DNA of 43,795 bases from an uncultured Gammaproteobacteria bacterium (GTDB lineage: Bacteria > Pseudomonadota > Gammaproteobacteria > Berkiellales > Berkiellaceae). Of this stretch, positions 19,477 through 27,896 are shown piece after piece. The notes under the pieces were generated by a model. That model saw only the letters and a program-made list of their open reading frames with translations. It searched no databases and was not told the origin of the DNA. Numbering within the stretch: the stretch's first letter is position 1; every line of letters starts with the position of its first letter. Where the stretch lies: positions 1-43,795 of the forward strand of contig CADEEZ010000014.1 of the NCBI GenBank assembly GCA_902826485.1. The letters run 5' to 3'. The translations under genes were made by a program, and so were the position numbers.

Positions 19477-21420
19477 TTATTTCTTGTCTTCTTTCACTTC
19501 CTCAAATTCAGCATCGACGACATCGTCTTTCTTAGCTGAAGCCGAGTTCACGTCATCGTGTGAGCCTGTCGCTTGTTCTGCACCAGGTTGTGCTTCACCT
19601 TGTGCATATAAGCGCTCTGCCATTTTCGAAGAAGCTTGTGTTAAGGCTTCTGTTTTGGCCTTAATGGCATCAATATCAGAACCTTTCATCACTTCTTTTA
19701 AATCTGCCAAAGCAGATTCAATGGCTTGTTTTTCACCGGCTTCAATTTTATCACCCAGATCTTTCATCGAACGTTCAGTGGCATGAGACATGCTGTCTGC
19801 TTGGTTACGTGCTTGAACCAATTCTTGGAAATGCTTGTCTTCTTCGGCATGCATTTTAGCATCGTTAACCATTTTTTCAATTTCAGCTTCTGATAAGCCA
19901 CTAGACGCTTTCACGACGATAGATTGTACTTTGCCACTGGCTTTGTCTTTGGCCGATACGTTTAAAATACCGTTGGCATCAATATCGAAAGTCACTTCGA
20001 TTTGAGGCATACCACGCGCCGCTAAAGGAATATTGGTTAAGTCGAACTGCCCTAATAATTTATTCGCAGAAGCCATTTCACGTTCGCCTTGGAATACACG
20101 AACCGTTACAGCTGCTTGGTTGTCTTCGGCTGTTGAAAACACTTGGCTTTTCTTTGTTGGAATAGTGGTATTTTTTTCGATGAGTTTAGTCATCACCCCA
20201 CCCATGGTTTCAATCCCCAAAGATAAAGGCGTTACGTCTAATAATAAAATGTCTTTTACATCACCGGATAACACCGCACCTTGAAGGGCCGCACCAATCG
20301 CAACGGCTTCATCAGGGTTCACGTCTTTACGAGGTGCTTTACCAAAGAAATCTTTCACCACTTCTTGTACTTTAGGCATGCGAGACTGGCCGCCGACTAA
20401 AATCACGTGCTGAATATCCCCAATCGATTTGCCAGAATCTTTTAGGGCTATTTTGCAAGGGTCTAACGTACCAATCACCAAATCTTCTACCAAAGATTCA
20501 AACTTAGCACGCGTGACGCGCATCGTTAAATGCTTAGGACCAGACGCATCGGCCGTAATATAAGGCAAGTTAACTTCGGTTTGTTCTGTGCTCGATAATT
20601 CAATTTTGGCTTTTTCAGACGCTTCTTTTAAGCGCTGTAAAGCTAGTGGATCGTTATGTAAATCTACGCCCGATTCTTTTTTGAATTCAGTGATTAAATA
20701 GTCCATTAGGCGTAAATCGAAATCTTCACCGCCTAAGAAAGTATCGCCGTTGGTGGCCAACACTTCAAACTGATGCTCGCCATCTACATCAGCAATTTCA
20801 ATAATCGATACGTCAAAAGTACCACCGCCTAAGTCGTATACCGCAATCACAGAATCACCAGACTGCTTATCCATACCAAAAGCCAGTGCCGCTGCAGTCG
20901 GTTCGTTGATAATACGCTTAACTTCTAATCCAGCAATACGACCCGCATCTTTGGTTGCTTGACGTTGTGAATCGTTAAAATAAGCCGGTACGGTAATTAC
21001 CGCTTCGGTCACAGGGTGACCTAAATAATCTTCAGCCGTTTTTTTCATTTTGGTTAAAACTTGAGCCGAAATTTGTTGAGGCGGTAATTTTTCAGCCGCA
21101 GTGGTTTCTACCCAAGCATCGCCATTATCGGCACGAATAATTTTATAAGGCACTTTGCCTTTGTCTTTTTCAACTTCTTTGTCTTCGAAGCGACGACCAA
21201 TCAAACGCTTTACGGCGCTAAAAGTATCTTTAGGGTTTGTCACAGCTTGACGTTTAGCAGGTTGACCTACAATGCGTTCACCGCTCTTAGTAATCGCAAC
21301 AATAGAAGGCGTGGTTCTATCGCCTTCACTGTTTTCAATGACTTTCACCGTGCCACGTTCCATCACGGCCACGCAAGAGTTAGTGGTTCCTAAATCGATA
21401 CCGATAATTGTGCTTGACAT
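19477..21420 (-). CDS. dnaK: Chaperone DnaK (Hsp70)
   Basis: 647 residues from ATG 21420, which has GGAGAG at the correct distance and gives the canonical N-terminus ([20 protein letters not shown]); an ATG four codons earlier is disfavoured. ATPase motifs include [17 protein letters not shown] and [15 protein letters not shown]. The substrate-binding domain has [17 protein letters not shown] and the C-terminus ends in acidic [13 protein letters not shown] sigma-32-like promoter lies 54-81 bases upstream. Confidence 0.98.
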   Translation of the reverse strand: MSSTIIGIDLGTTNSCVAVMERGTVKVIENSEGDRTTPSIVAITKSGERIVGQPAKRQAVTNPKDTFSAVKRLIGRRFEDKEVEKDKGKVPYKIIRADNGDAWVETTAAEKLPPQQISAQVLTKMKKTAEDYLGHPVTEAVITVPAYFNDSQRQATKDAGRIAGLEVKRIINEPTAAALAFGMDKQSGDSVIAVYDLGGGTFDVSIIEIADVDGEHQFEVLATNGDTFLGGEDFDLRLMDYLITEFKKESGVDLHNDPLALQRLKEASEKAKIELSSTEQTEVNLPYITADASGPKHLTMRVTRAKFESLVEDLVIGTLDPCKIALKDSGKSIGDIQHVILVGGQSRMPKVQEVVKDFFGKAPRKDVNPDEAVAIGAALQGAVLSGDVKDILLLDVTPLSLGIETMGGVMTKLIEKNTTIPTKKSQVFSTAEDNQAAVTVRVFQGEREMASANKLLGQFDLTNIPLAARGMPQIEVTFDIDANGILNVSAKDKASGKVQSIVVKASSGLSEAEIEKMVNDAKMHAEEDKHFQELVQARNQADSMSHATERSMKDLGDKIEAGEKQAIESALADLKEVMKGSDIDAIKAKTEALTQASSKMAERLYAQGEAQPGAEQATGSHDDVNSASAKKDDVVDAEFEEVKEDKK

Positions 21421-21473
21421 AATGCTCTCCAAAAAAATAAGAATTTGAACTGAATTTAGTTTACATGTTGAAA

Positions 21474-21501
21474 ATTTGGGGGTAGTTTAGCCAATTTCAA
21501 C
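21474..21501 (-). promoter_or_regulatory. Sigma-32-like promoter of dnaK
   Basis: On the minus strand the sequence is GTTGAAA, a 13-base spacer, then CCCCAAAT. This is close to the heat-shock consensus CTTGAAA-N(11-16)-CCCCATNT, and it is correctly placed ahead of dnaK. Confidence 0.7.
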
Positions 21502-21528
21502 CGTTTAGGTAAATTTTATTTGTGTTTA

Positions 21529-22104
21529 CTATTCATCTGCTGTATCTGCACGAGATACCACCACTCTGGCAGGTCTTAATAGACGGCCTTTAAGTAAGTA
21601 ACCTTTGGAATATACGGCTAAAACGGTATCAGGCGCGACATCCCCATTTTCTTGGGTACTTAGGGCTTCGTGAAATTGCGGGTCGAAGGCCTCGCCTAAG
21701 GGGTTAATTTGGGTAATCCCAAATTTAGCCAAAGTATCTAATAAGCCTTTTTGGGTTAATTTAATACCGTCTATAAACGCAACCAGACTTTTATTTTCTT
21801 CAGGAAGGGTAAGAGGTGTTTCAAGGGCCCGTTCAAAATTATCCACCACATGCAATAATTCATCGGCTAAGCGCTCAATGGCAAATTTGCTGGCATTTTC
21901 AACTTCTTGGGTAGCACGACGCTGAATATTTTGACATTCAGCTTCTTTTCTCAGTAACTGTTCCCAATTCGCTTGCGCTTTTTGATTGGCTTCAGCCAAT
22001 TCATTGAGTAATTCGGCTACTTTATCTTGCCAATTCGTTTCATTAATTTCGGCCTCAGCCATAAGGCTTGCGAACTTCGCGGCGGGGTTATCTTGATCTG
22101 ACAT
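21529..22104 (-). CDS. grpE: Nucleotide exchange factor GrpE
   Basis: 191 residues. GrpE releases ADP from DnaK. The long N-terminal coiled coil and the family motif block (DNFERALE; DGIKLTQKGLLDTLAKFGI; FDPQFHEALS; GYLLKGRLLRPARVVVS) are present. It lies between hrcA and dnaK and has its own sigma-32-like promoter overlapping the hrcA 3' end. Confidence 0.97.
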   Translation of the reverse strand: MSDQDNPAAKFASLMAEAEINETNWQDKVAELLNELAEANQKAQANWEQLLRKEAECQNIQRRATQEVENASKFAIERLADELLHVVDNFERALETPLTLPEENKSLVAFIDGIKLTQKGLLDTLAKFGITQINPLGEAFDPQFHEALSTQENGDVAPDTVLAVYSKGYLLKGRLLRPARVVVSRADTADE

Positions 22105-22135
22105 ATATACACTACTCCAATTTCAATAAATAAGC

Positions 22136-22163
22136 AGATGGGGATTAATTTTGCTGATTCAAG
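22136..22163 (-). promoter_or_regulatory. Sigma-32-like promoter of grpE
   Basis: The minus strand reads CTTGAAT, 13 bases, CCCCATCT. The -10 matches the heat-shock consensus CCCCATNT exactly and the -35 matches 6 of 7. It ends about 31 bases before the grpE start, with the -35 inside the end of hrcA. Confidence 0.8.
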
Positions 22164-23191
22164 GCTGTGCCCAATAACTTAGCGGTCATGTCGACAAAGG
22201 GAATCACCCGATTATAGGGCATGCGGGTAGGGCCAATCACGCCCAATACCCCCACGACTTTACCGCCAACGGTATAAGCAGAAGTGACAATCGAAAATTC
22301 TTTAAGGGCAGACCAACCTGATTCTTCGCCGATGAACATTTGCACCCCATCGGAATTTAAACACCCATCGAGCAACGATAAAATTTGCTGTTTTTCTTGA
22401 AAAGCGGTAAACAACTCAGGAATACGTTCAAGTGAACTGGGCTGATATAAATGCGATAGCAAATTCGATTCGCCTGATACAAAGTAATCTGACTTGGGCG
22501 AGGTTTCAGGTGAAAACGCTTTAGAGGCCACATCGAGTACGGTTTGCATCACCCAATCGACTTTTGATTTATCTTGCTTCATAGAGAGAATGATCTCTTC
22601 TCGAGCCACATTTAAATCTTTGCCCGCAAAAAATTGATTCATAAATTGACTGGCTTGTTTTAATTCGCCATCGGAATAAACCCTATCGGTTAAAATAATG
22701 CGATTTTGAACTTCGCATTCATTCATCACCAATACGGCCAATACTCTGTTTTCTGAAAGCGCGATAAATTCTACTTGTTTTAAGACTATTTTTTCGCGTT
22801 TAGGTAAAGTCACAATGCCCATCATTTGGGTAAATTCAGATAACACATTCGTGGTACAGGTGAGTAAATTTTCGGTGGTTTGATGTGGATTGATTTTGGC
22901 TTGGACTTCGGCCATATTTTCTTCGCCCAAAGGATGCACTGTTAATAAGCCATCAACAAAAAATCGCAAGCCTTTGGCTGTGGGCACTCGCCCTGAAGAC
23001 GTATGAGGAGAAATCAAAAACCCTTGTTCTTCTAAATCGCCTAATACTTTTCTGATGGTCGCCGGACTAAGCTGATGACGGGTCTGTTCTGCTAATGTTT
23101 TTGAGCCAACTGGCTGACCTTGTTCTATATAGATCTCTATTAGCTGCTTAAGCATCGCTTGTGCACGAACTGAAATAGAAGTCCCAGACAT
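22145..23191 (-). CDS. hrcA: Heat-inducible transcription repressor HrcA
   Basis: About 348 residues from ATG 23191; a GTG at 23206 is an alternative, and neither has a clear ribosome site. HrcA binds CIRCE operators to repress chaperone genes and is stabilised by GroEL. The N-terminal winged helix shows QPVGSKTLAEQ, SPATIRKVLGDLEEQGFL and HTSSGRVPTAKGLRFFVD. The C-terminus has the GAF-like dimerisation core (GVLGVIGPTRMPYNRVIPFVD). No CIRCE (TTAGCACTC-N9-GAGTGCTAA) is visible upstream of hrcA, grpE, dnaK or dnaJ, so its target may be groESL elsewhere. Confidence 0.95.
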   Translation of the reverse strand: MSGTSISVRAQAMLKQLIEIYIEQGQPVGSKTLAEQTRHQLSPATIRKVLGDLEEQGFLISPHTSSGRVPTAKGLRFFVDGLLTVHPLGEENMAEVQAKINPHQTTENLLTCTTNVLSEFTQMMGIVTLPKREKIVLKQVEFIALSENRVLAVLVMNECEVQNRIILTDRVYSDGELKQASQFMNQFFAGKDLNVAREEIILSMKQDKSKVDWVMQTVLDVASKAFSPETSPKSDYFVSGESNLLSHLYQPSSLERIPELFTAFQEKQQILSLLDGCLNSDGVQMFIGEESGWSALKEFSIVTSAYTVGGKVVGVLGVIGPTRMPYNRVIPFVDMTAKLLGTALNQQN

Positions 23192-23346
23192 AGAAGATTG
23201 GCCCACGGCTATAAATATAGTTAGTTGAATTTATTAAAAAAATGTATTATTAGTCGTTATTATAAACCAGCTAGGGGTGATTTAAACCACTATATTAGAA
23301 AAAAACGTAGATTAAGGGCACACACAAGATGCCACATCTGTTTTCT

Positions 23347-23439
23347 CTACGTACCGCGGCTTGTCCGCGGTATCCAGGGTTTGCATTAGCATAAAAAGTT
23401 TTGTAAGTCTGGATGCCGCCGACAAGCCGCGGCACGTAG
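23347..23439. repeat. MITE-like palindromic element
   Basis: Two inverted 31-base arms (23347-23377 and 23409-23439) match at 28 of 31 positions and flank a 31-base AT-rich centre. Each arm begins CTACGT and ends near TCCAG. The cores CCGCGGCTTGTC and GACAAGCCGCGG are perfect reverse complements. No transposase is nearby. Confidence 0.8.
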
Positions 23440-23488
23440 GGAATGGGATTAAGCTTAGCACCTATGCACCTCGTGTATGCCCTTTTTG

Positions 23489-23527
23489 CCCCCTCTCTCG
23501 CTCGGCTGGGGAGGGTTGGGGTGGGGG
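23489..23527. repeat. G/C-rich dispersed repeat, single copy
   Basis: The sequence CCCCTCTCTCGCTCGGCTGG followed by GGAGGGTTGGGGTGGGGG resembles one half of the element at 18091-18264. Its last 14 bases are the reverse complement of 1014-1027. Confidence 0.65.
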
Positions 23528-23535
23528 CACATCAA

Positions 23536-24225
23536 TTACCACCCTATCGTTTGCCCATCATATCGGTAAAACTTCACTTCACCTGGCCCAGGCTGATAGG
23601 TTTCAATGACTTGTCGCATACCGGTAATGCTTTCCACGGCATCAATGCTCGCTTGTTCCCCGCCCATACGTGTTTTTACCCAACCTGGGTGTAATAGGAG
23701 AATTTTGATCTGTTGCGGTTCTAAATCGATGGCTGCACTTTTCATGCCCATATTTAAAGCCGCTTTAGAGGTACGATAACTATAATAACCCCCACTGGTA
23801 TTTTCGCCGATGCTGCCCATCGTACTCGAAACACACACAATTAATTTTCGTTTGCTTTTGGCCACATGTTTAGAAAAAGCTTCTGTTATTTTTAAAGGCG
23901 CAACCGCATTCACCATAAAAGTTTGCATAAAAGAATCGGTTAATAAATTGCCTAACGTTTCATCTTTTTCTAAGCGGCCTGCGTTATTGATTAAAATATC
24001 AATGGGCTCATCGATTTGCTTGGCCAGCGCCTGAATTTGATCCATATTGGAGACATCTAAAGGAAAAATGTGAATAGAGGGATATTGTTTTTGTAACGCC
24101 TGTAATTCATTCGCCTCAGCAGGCACCCTACAACACGCCAATATTTTTGCACCCAGGCTAGCATACTGACGAACAAATTCTAAGCCTAATCCACGGTTGG
24201 CTCCGGTAATCAAAATGGTTTCCAT
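23536..24225 (-). CDS. Short-chain dehydrogenase/reductase (SDR) family protein
   Basis: 229 residues from ATG 24225, which has CAGGA 7 bases upstream; longer in-frame starts would add an unusual hydrophobic leader. The N-terminal Rossmann motif TGANRGLGLEF, the NNAGRLE segment, the catalytic Ser (VCVSSTMGSIG) and the YxxxK pair (YSYRTSKAALNM) define a classical SDR. The C-terminus includes LLHPGWVKTRMGGE. The closest general type is the C-factor-like/carbonyl reductase group, but the substrate cannot be told. It stands alone between the hrcA operon and the ankyrin array. Confidence 0.88.
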   Translation of the reverse strand: METILITGANRGLGLEFVRQYASLGAKILACCRVPAEANELQALQKQYPSIHIFPLDVSNMDQIQALAKQIDEPIDILINNAGRLEKDETLGNLLTDSFMQTFMVNAVAPLKITEAFSKHVAKSKRKLIVCVSSTMGSIGENTSGGYYSYRTSKAALNMGMKSAAIDLEPQQIKILLLHPGWVKTRMGGEQASIDAVESITGMRQVIETYQPGPGEVKFYRYDGQTIGW

Positions 24226-24238
24226 ACTTAATCCTGTA

Positions 24239-24352
24239 ATAATAAGTAAAACAACTTGGTAAATTAAACAACCAGAATAGGATTCTATCCGGAACGCCAC
24301 TGTGCTAGCAAATGAGAATGGGTTAGGTCTAAAGCGATTAAAAAAGCGTACA
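24239..24352. repeat. Direct repeat downstream of ankyrin gene 1 (copy A)
   Basis: AATAAGTAAAACAACTTGGT and GTGCTAGCAAATGAGAATGG are shared exactly with 25269-25355. Copy A has a 27-base insert (24270-24296) containing the inverted repeat AGAAT-AGG-ATTCT. The repeat runs into the last codons of ankyrin gene 1. Confidence 0.85.
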
Positions 24353-25093
24353 ATATTTTTTTAATTTAGGTCGTCTTTCTTTTTCTGGGGAAATTTTACA
24401 TTTATTCATGTTGATTTCATGAGAGAGGTCTTCTTGCCGGGATTCTTTGCTTTTTATCGGCGCTGGCAATGAAAATAGGAGGGGTTCTTTTTCATTCATT
24501 GCGTTCATTATCGCCATCGAATCAAGCGCTGCTTGCCTATCTTTCCATCCCCCCTTATTTTCCGCGCGTAAATAGCTAAATAAAATGCGTTCTTTTACTT
24601 TAGTAGTCAAAAATGCGAAAGGGTTTTTTATATTCTTATCTAGAAATAAAGAGGACAATTTTTTATAGACAGAAAAACGATGATTGATGACGTTATTTTT
24701 GTAATGATTCAAATCAGTTTCTATTTCAGGTCGATTAGCAATTTCTAAGGTTAGCTGCTGCAATGACATTGCACTGAACAACAGATGAGCAACTTCCAGA
24801 TGATGATATCGGACTGCATTAGAAAGTGCCGTGTGTCCCCATACATTTATCCTATCTAACTGCGCGCCAGCTTTGATCAATAAATCTACCGTGTCTACAC
24901 GACCATTGGAGGCAGCATACATCAAGGCAGTAGAATCAACCGATCTACAAAGTGCATTTACATCAGCGCCAGCTTGAAGTAATAACACCACTTTGTGCGT
25001 TTCCGAAGTGCAAACAAAATTTAATAGATCATTATTCTTTCGGACTTGAGTTAAATGGAAAAACGGATTGCTATTTCCGGCAGGGTTATCCAT
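24338..25093 (-). CDS. Ankyrin/F-box-like protein 1, CaaX terminus CTLF
   Basis: 251 residues. The N-terminal NPFFHLTQ motif is shared by the array. Ankyrin repeats span residues about 22-110 (VVLLLQAGADVNAL, STALMYAASNGRVDTVDLLI, GHTALSNAVRYHH). A helical linker leads to an F-box-like segment at about 158-176 (NPFAFLTTKVKERILFSYL), the least canonical of the set because it lacks the LP pair. The tail has PLLFS, an EINMNK helix, then basic RRPKLKKY and the last four residues CTLF. CTLF fits a CaaX prenylation box with X=Phe. It is probably a host-directed effector (inference). Confidence 0.88.
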   Translation of the reverse strand: MDNPAGNSNPFFHLTQVRKNNDLLNFVCTSETHKVVLLLQAGADVNALCRSVDSTALMYAASNGRVDTVDLLIKAGAQLDRINVWGHTALSNAVRYHHLEVAHLLFSAMSLQQLTLEIANRPEIETDLNHYKNNVINHRFSVYKKLSSLFLDKNIKNPFAFLTTKVKERILFSYLRAENKGGWKDRQAALDSMAIMNAMNEKEPLLFSLPAPIKSKESRQEDLSHEINMNKCKISPEKERRPKLKKYCTLF

Positions 25094-25268
25094 GATATTG
25101 ACGCCTTTACTTTAATTCGACATTGCCAATGCTTTTGTCTCTTGTATATACACGAAAGCTTCGACACGACAAATCAAAGATCAGCCGATTGTATTTCACC
25201 TTTTGCAGGTTATACCAATTTTATTATTAATGCTAATCAAGCAATAAAGGCTCCAAACTGTTCAATTA

Positions 25269-25355
25269 ATAATAAGTAAAACAACTTGGTAAATTAAAAC
25301 CACTGTGCTAGCAAATGAGAATGGGTTAGGTCTAAAGGGATTAAAAAAGCGTACA
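25269..25355. repeat. Direct repeat downstream of ankyrin gene 2 (copy B)
   Basis: Near-identical to copy A at 24239-24352, lacking its 27-base insert. It runs into the last codons of ankyrin gene 2. The roughly 1.03-kb spacing brackets exactly one ankyrin gene. Confidence 0.85.
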
Positions 25356-26090
25356 GTGATTTTTTCGTTTAGGCCTTATTTCTTCTTTTAGCTCTAATTT
25401 TGGGTCTAAGTTTAATTGATTCATATTTTCTATTAAATCTTTTTGACTATCTAAAAATAGCTTTTGTGAAAAAATAAGTGGTCTATTCTCAGTCATATTT
25501 TTAAAAATTTCGATGGTATCAGATTCACGGTCAACCGTCTTGTCATCAAGTTGCCTACGCGCAGCAGAATAATAAGTATAAATTAAACGTTTTATGTCGT
25601 AGGGCAAATGGCTAAAGGGATTGATGGTGTGATTATCTGTAAACAGCTGCCCCAATGCGTTAAATATTTTTATGCTATATGCTTGTTTAAAAATATCATA
25701 ATAAACTTTCATTTTTAAGTAATAATCACGTGTAATTTCATTATTGATCTGCTCATCGCTCATAGCAGTAAATAGCAAGAACATAATGTCAAAATACCCA
25801 TGTTCAATTGACTTAGATAACGCTGATTCACTAAATTTACTTAGTGCACTCAAGTTAGCGCCCGCTTGAATCAATAAAATCAGGTTCAATGCAATACCAT
25901 TTGAGGCCGCGTACATCACCGGAGTCATGCCGCTCGTACATCTTGCATTCACATTCGCCTTCTCTTTAAGCAATAGGACTATGTCTGTGGATTCTTGAAA
26001 ACTCGTCGCGGCAATTAATAAGTGCTTATCTTTGTCTTGTTGGGTTAAGCAGTTATACGGATTAATTTTGGTTGATTCACTGGTTTCCAA
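25341..26090 (-). CDS. Ankyrin/F-box-like protein 2, CaaX terminus CTLF
   Basis: 249 residues, starting with TTG at 26090 preceded by AGGGGTG at good spacing; the resulting N-terminus (ETSESTKINPYNCLTQ) matches its siblings. Ankyrin repeats cover residues about 22-110 (LLLKEKANVNARC, TPVMYAASNGIALNLILLI, ESALSKSIEHGYF). The F-box-like motif NPFSHLPYDIKRLIYTYY lies at about 157-174. The tail shows PLIFS, NMNQLNLD, acidic ELKEE, basic RPKRKNH and terminal CTLF. It shares the last codons and the downstream repeat with gene 1, evidence of recent duplication or gene conversion. Confidence 0.87.
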   Translation of the reverse strand: METSESTKINPYNCLTQQDKDKHLLIAATSFQESTDIVLLLKEKANVNARCTSGMTPVMYAASNGIALNLILLIQAGANLSALSKFSESALSKSIEHGYFDIMFLLFTAMSDEQINNEITRDYYLKMKVYYDIFKQAYSIKIFNALGQLFTDNHTINPFSHLPYDIKRLIYTYYSAARRQLDDKTVDRESDTIEIFKNMTENRPLIFSQKLFLDSQKDLIENMNQLNLDPKLELKEEIRPKRKNHCTLF

Positions 26091-26114
26091 GATATCACCC
26101 CTACTTTAAATGCA

Positions 26115-26870
26115 TTAAAAAATAATACAGCGTTTTTTATTATGTTTGGGATCTCTATCTTTATCTGAAACCAGGCTAAGTTTATCTAAATTGATTTCGT
26201 CAATAATGTCTTTTTCAAGCGGTGGTTTTGGTTTGGGGCTATTTTCACTCTCACTCCCCCAAGAAAAAGTAAGCACCTCAGGGCGAAAAGGGATCCATAA
26301 TGCTTTTTTTTCGAGTAAAGAAACGTTTAAATAGATTAATCGTTTTAAATCCAGCGGCAAAAAGGAAAAACTGTTTTCTTTGCGCTGATTAAGAAATATC
26401 GGCCCAAGTAGGGTAAATGTTTTTTTTAGAATGGTGTGTTGGAAAGCTTCAGCGTACACTTTTATCTCCTGAGAAAGATCCGTTCTGTTCTTTCCCGCGT
26501 TAGACTGCTGTAATCTAATTTCATTATCTATTTTCTTTTCTGTCATCACACTAAAAAATAAAAAAATTAGATCAACGCCACCAAATAATATCGCATGGGT
26601 CAAGGCAGTTTGTCCCTTGTGGTTTACCGCCTCTAACTTTGCACCCGCCTGAATCAAAAACGCCGCTGCGCGTATATGGCCACAATTGGCGGCATACATC
26701 AATACCGTATTGCCCTCTTTGCCAATAGCATTCACATTTGCCCCTGCTTTTATGAGCAAAAAAATATCGTCACATTCTCCAAAAATACACCGTCTTAACA
26801 ATTCACCATCTTTTGCTTCTTGTGATAGTGAAAAAAAAGGATTAAGACTTTCTAGATGATTTACCGCCAT
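26115..26870 (-). CDS. Ankyrin/F-box-like protein 3, CaaX terminus CIIF
   Basis: 251 residues; GGAAGG precedes the ATG. The N-terminal motif is NPFFSLSQ, with ankyrin repeats at about residues 22-110 (LLIKAGANVNAIG, NTVLMYAANCGHIRAAAFLI, GQTALTHAILFGG). A well-formed F-box-like motif, SFSFLPLDLKRLIYLNV, lies at about 167-183 and is followed by a Trp (ALW) at the spacing seen in F-boxes. The tail has LTFS, EINLDKLSL, DKDRD, basic PKHNKKR and terminal CIIF, a near-ideal CaaX box with two aliphatic residues. The gap to gene 2 is 24 bases, suggesting one transcript. Confidence 0.88.
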   Translation of the reverse strand: MAVNHLESLNPFFSLSQEAKDGELLRRCIFGECDDIFLLIKAGANVNAIGKEGNTVLMYAANCGHIRAAAFLIQAGAKLEAVNHKGQTALTHAILFGGVDLIFLFFSVMTEKKIDNEIRLQQSNAGKNRTDLSQEIKVYAEAFQHTILKKTFTLLGPIFLNQRKENSFSFLPLDLKRLIYLNVSLLEKKALWIPFRPEVLTFSWGSESENSPKPKPPLEKDIIDEINLDKLSLVSDKDRDPKHNKKRCIIF

Positions 26871-26969
26871 ATAACCTTCCTACTTTACGAGGGCCTCATG
26901 AGGGAAGGATACGACATTTTAATTATTTATGATGGTTCTTTTAAAAACAAGACGACCTGCTGTTTTTAA

Positions 26970-27764
26970 TTAAGAAGTAAAACAATGTAGTTTGTTTTTT
27001 TTGTTTCGAGGTTGCGCGTTTGAAGAGAGTTTAAGTTTACTCATTGCTTTTTCTAGACACCCCCCCTCTTCTGATGACAGTTTTTGTTTTATGCTGGGTG
27101 AATTAGATGAAAAAGTAAGTGGGCCGTTTTTGTTGAGGGCCTCGAATATTTTTGCGATATCGAGTGGCGCATGATAATCCTGCCATGCTTCCGTATTCTC
27201 AAAAGTGCAATAGTTTGAGAAAATTATTTTGCTTACATCTATCGGTAATAACGAGAAAATATTTTTTTGGTCTAAAAATAAAGGGCCTAATTTTTTAAAA
27301 ATAGCCATCCGATGCACTACAACCTCTTTCTTAAATTTTTCGAGGCCCGTTTGTATTTTTCTGGCAAACCCTTTATTAAATATTTTCCTGGCTCGCTGGT
27401 TATAAATTTCATCGTCTACCTGGTTTTGCGTCATAACACTAAACAAAAGTGTGGCAATGGGGGTATGGTTCTTAGCAATAGCACTGCTTAACGCCGTTTC
27501 ACCCCAGTTGTTTTTGATTTGCAGATTAGCACCAGCACCAATGAGTATATTTGCTATTTCAAAAAACCCGTTGGCCGCAGCAAGTCTTAATGCCGTATCA
27601 CCGCTTGAGGTAACCGCATTCACATCAGCACCTGCTTCAAGCAATAATGTGACGGTGTAAGCGTTGCTAAGACAAGCATAGTTAATTAATTGCTGATTCT
27701 TTAGTGATTGAGAAGCATACAAATAAGGATTGGTTGCTTTTGACACATTATCATTATCTGCCAT
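26970..27764 (-). CDS. Ankyrin/F-box-like protein 4, terminus CFTS
   Basis: 264 residues; AGAGGT lies 8 bases before the ATG. NPYLYASQ motif, ankyrin repeats at about residues 25-112 (LLLEAGADVNAVT, DTALRLAAANGFFEI, GAGANLQIKNNWGETALSSA), a basic helical linker, then the F-box-like motif FSLLPIDVSKIIFSNY at about 170-185 with a downstream Trp. The tail contains PLTFS, SKLKLSS and a basic stretch RNKKNKLH before the terminal CFTS. Ser at X would favour farnesylation if the box works, but Thr at the second 'a' position is less usual. Confidence 0.87.
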   Translation of the reverse strand: MADNDNVSKATNPYLYASQSLKNQQLINYACLSNAYTVTLLLEAGADVNAVTSSGDTALRLAAANGFFEIANILIGAGANLQIKNNWGETALSSAIAKNHTPIATLLFSVMTQNQVDDEIYNQRARKIFNKGFARKIQTGLEKFKKEVVVHRMAIFKKLGPLFLDQKNIFSLLPIDVSKIIFSNYCTFENTEAWQDYHAPLDIAKIFEALNKNGPLTFSSNSPSIKQKLSSEEGGCLEKAMSKLKLSSNAQPRNKKNKLHCFTS

Positions 27765-27896
27765 AATTATTTACCTCTATAAAAAAGCCCAGCATACGCA
27801 TTGCTCTCTTAAAGAAGCATACAACATTTTTTCTTGTTTATGTTGAACTGCTCATCTCGAGTAACCTGACCTTCTGTTTTTTTTCGCTATTTCCTA

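Larger units (their letters stand above)
23207..23535. other. Intergenic region carrying two repeat elements
   Basis: This 329-base gap between hrcA and the dehydrogenase gene contains no credible gene. It holds AT-rich DNA near hrcA (its likely promoter region), then the 93-base palindromic element at 23347-23439 and the G/C-rich repeat at 23489-23527. Confidence 0.7.
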
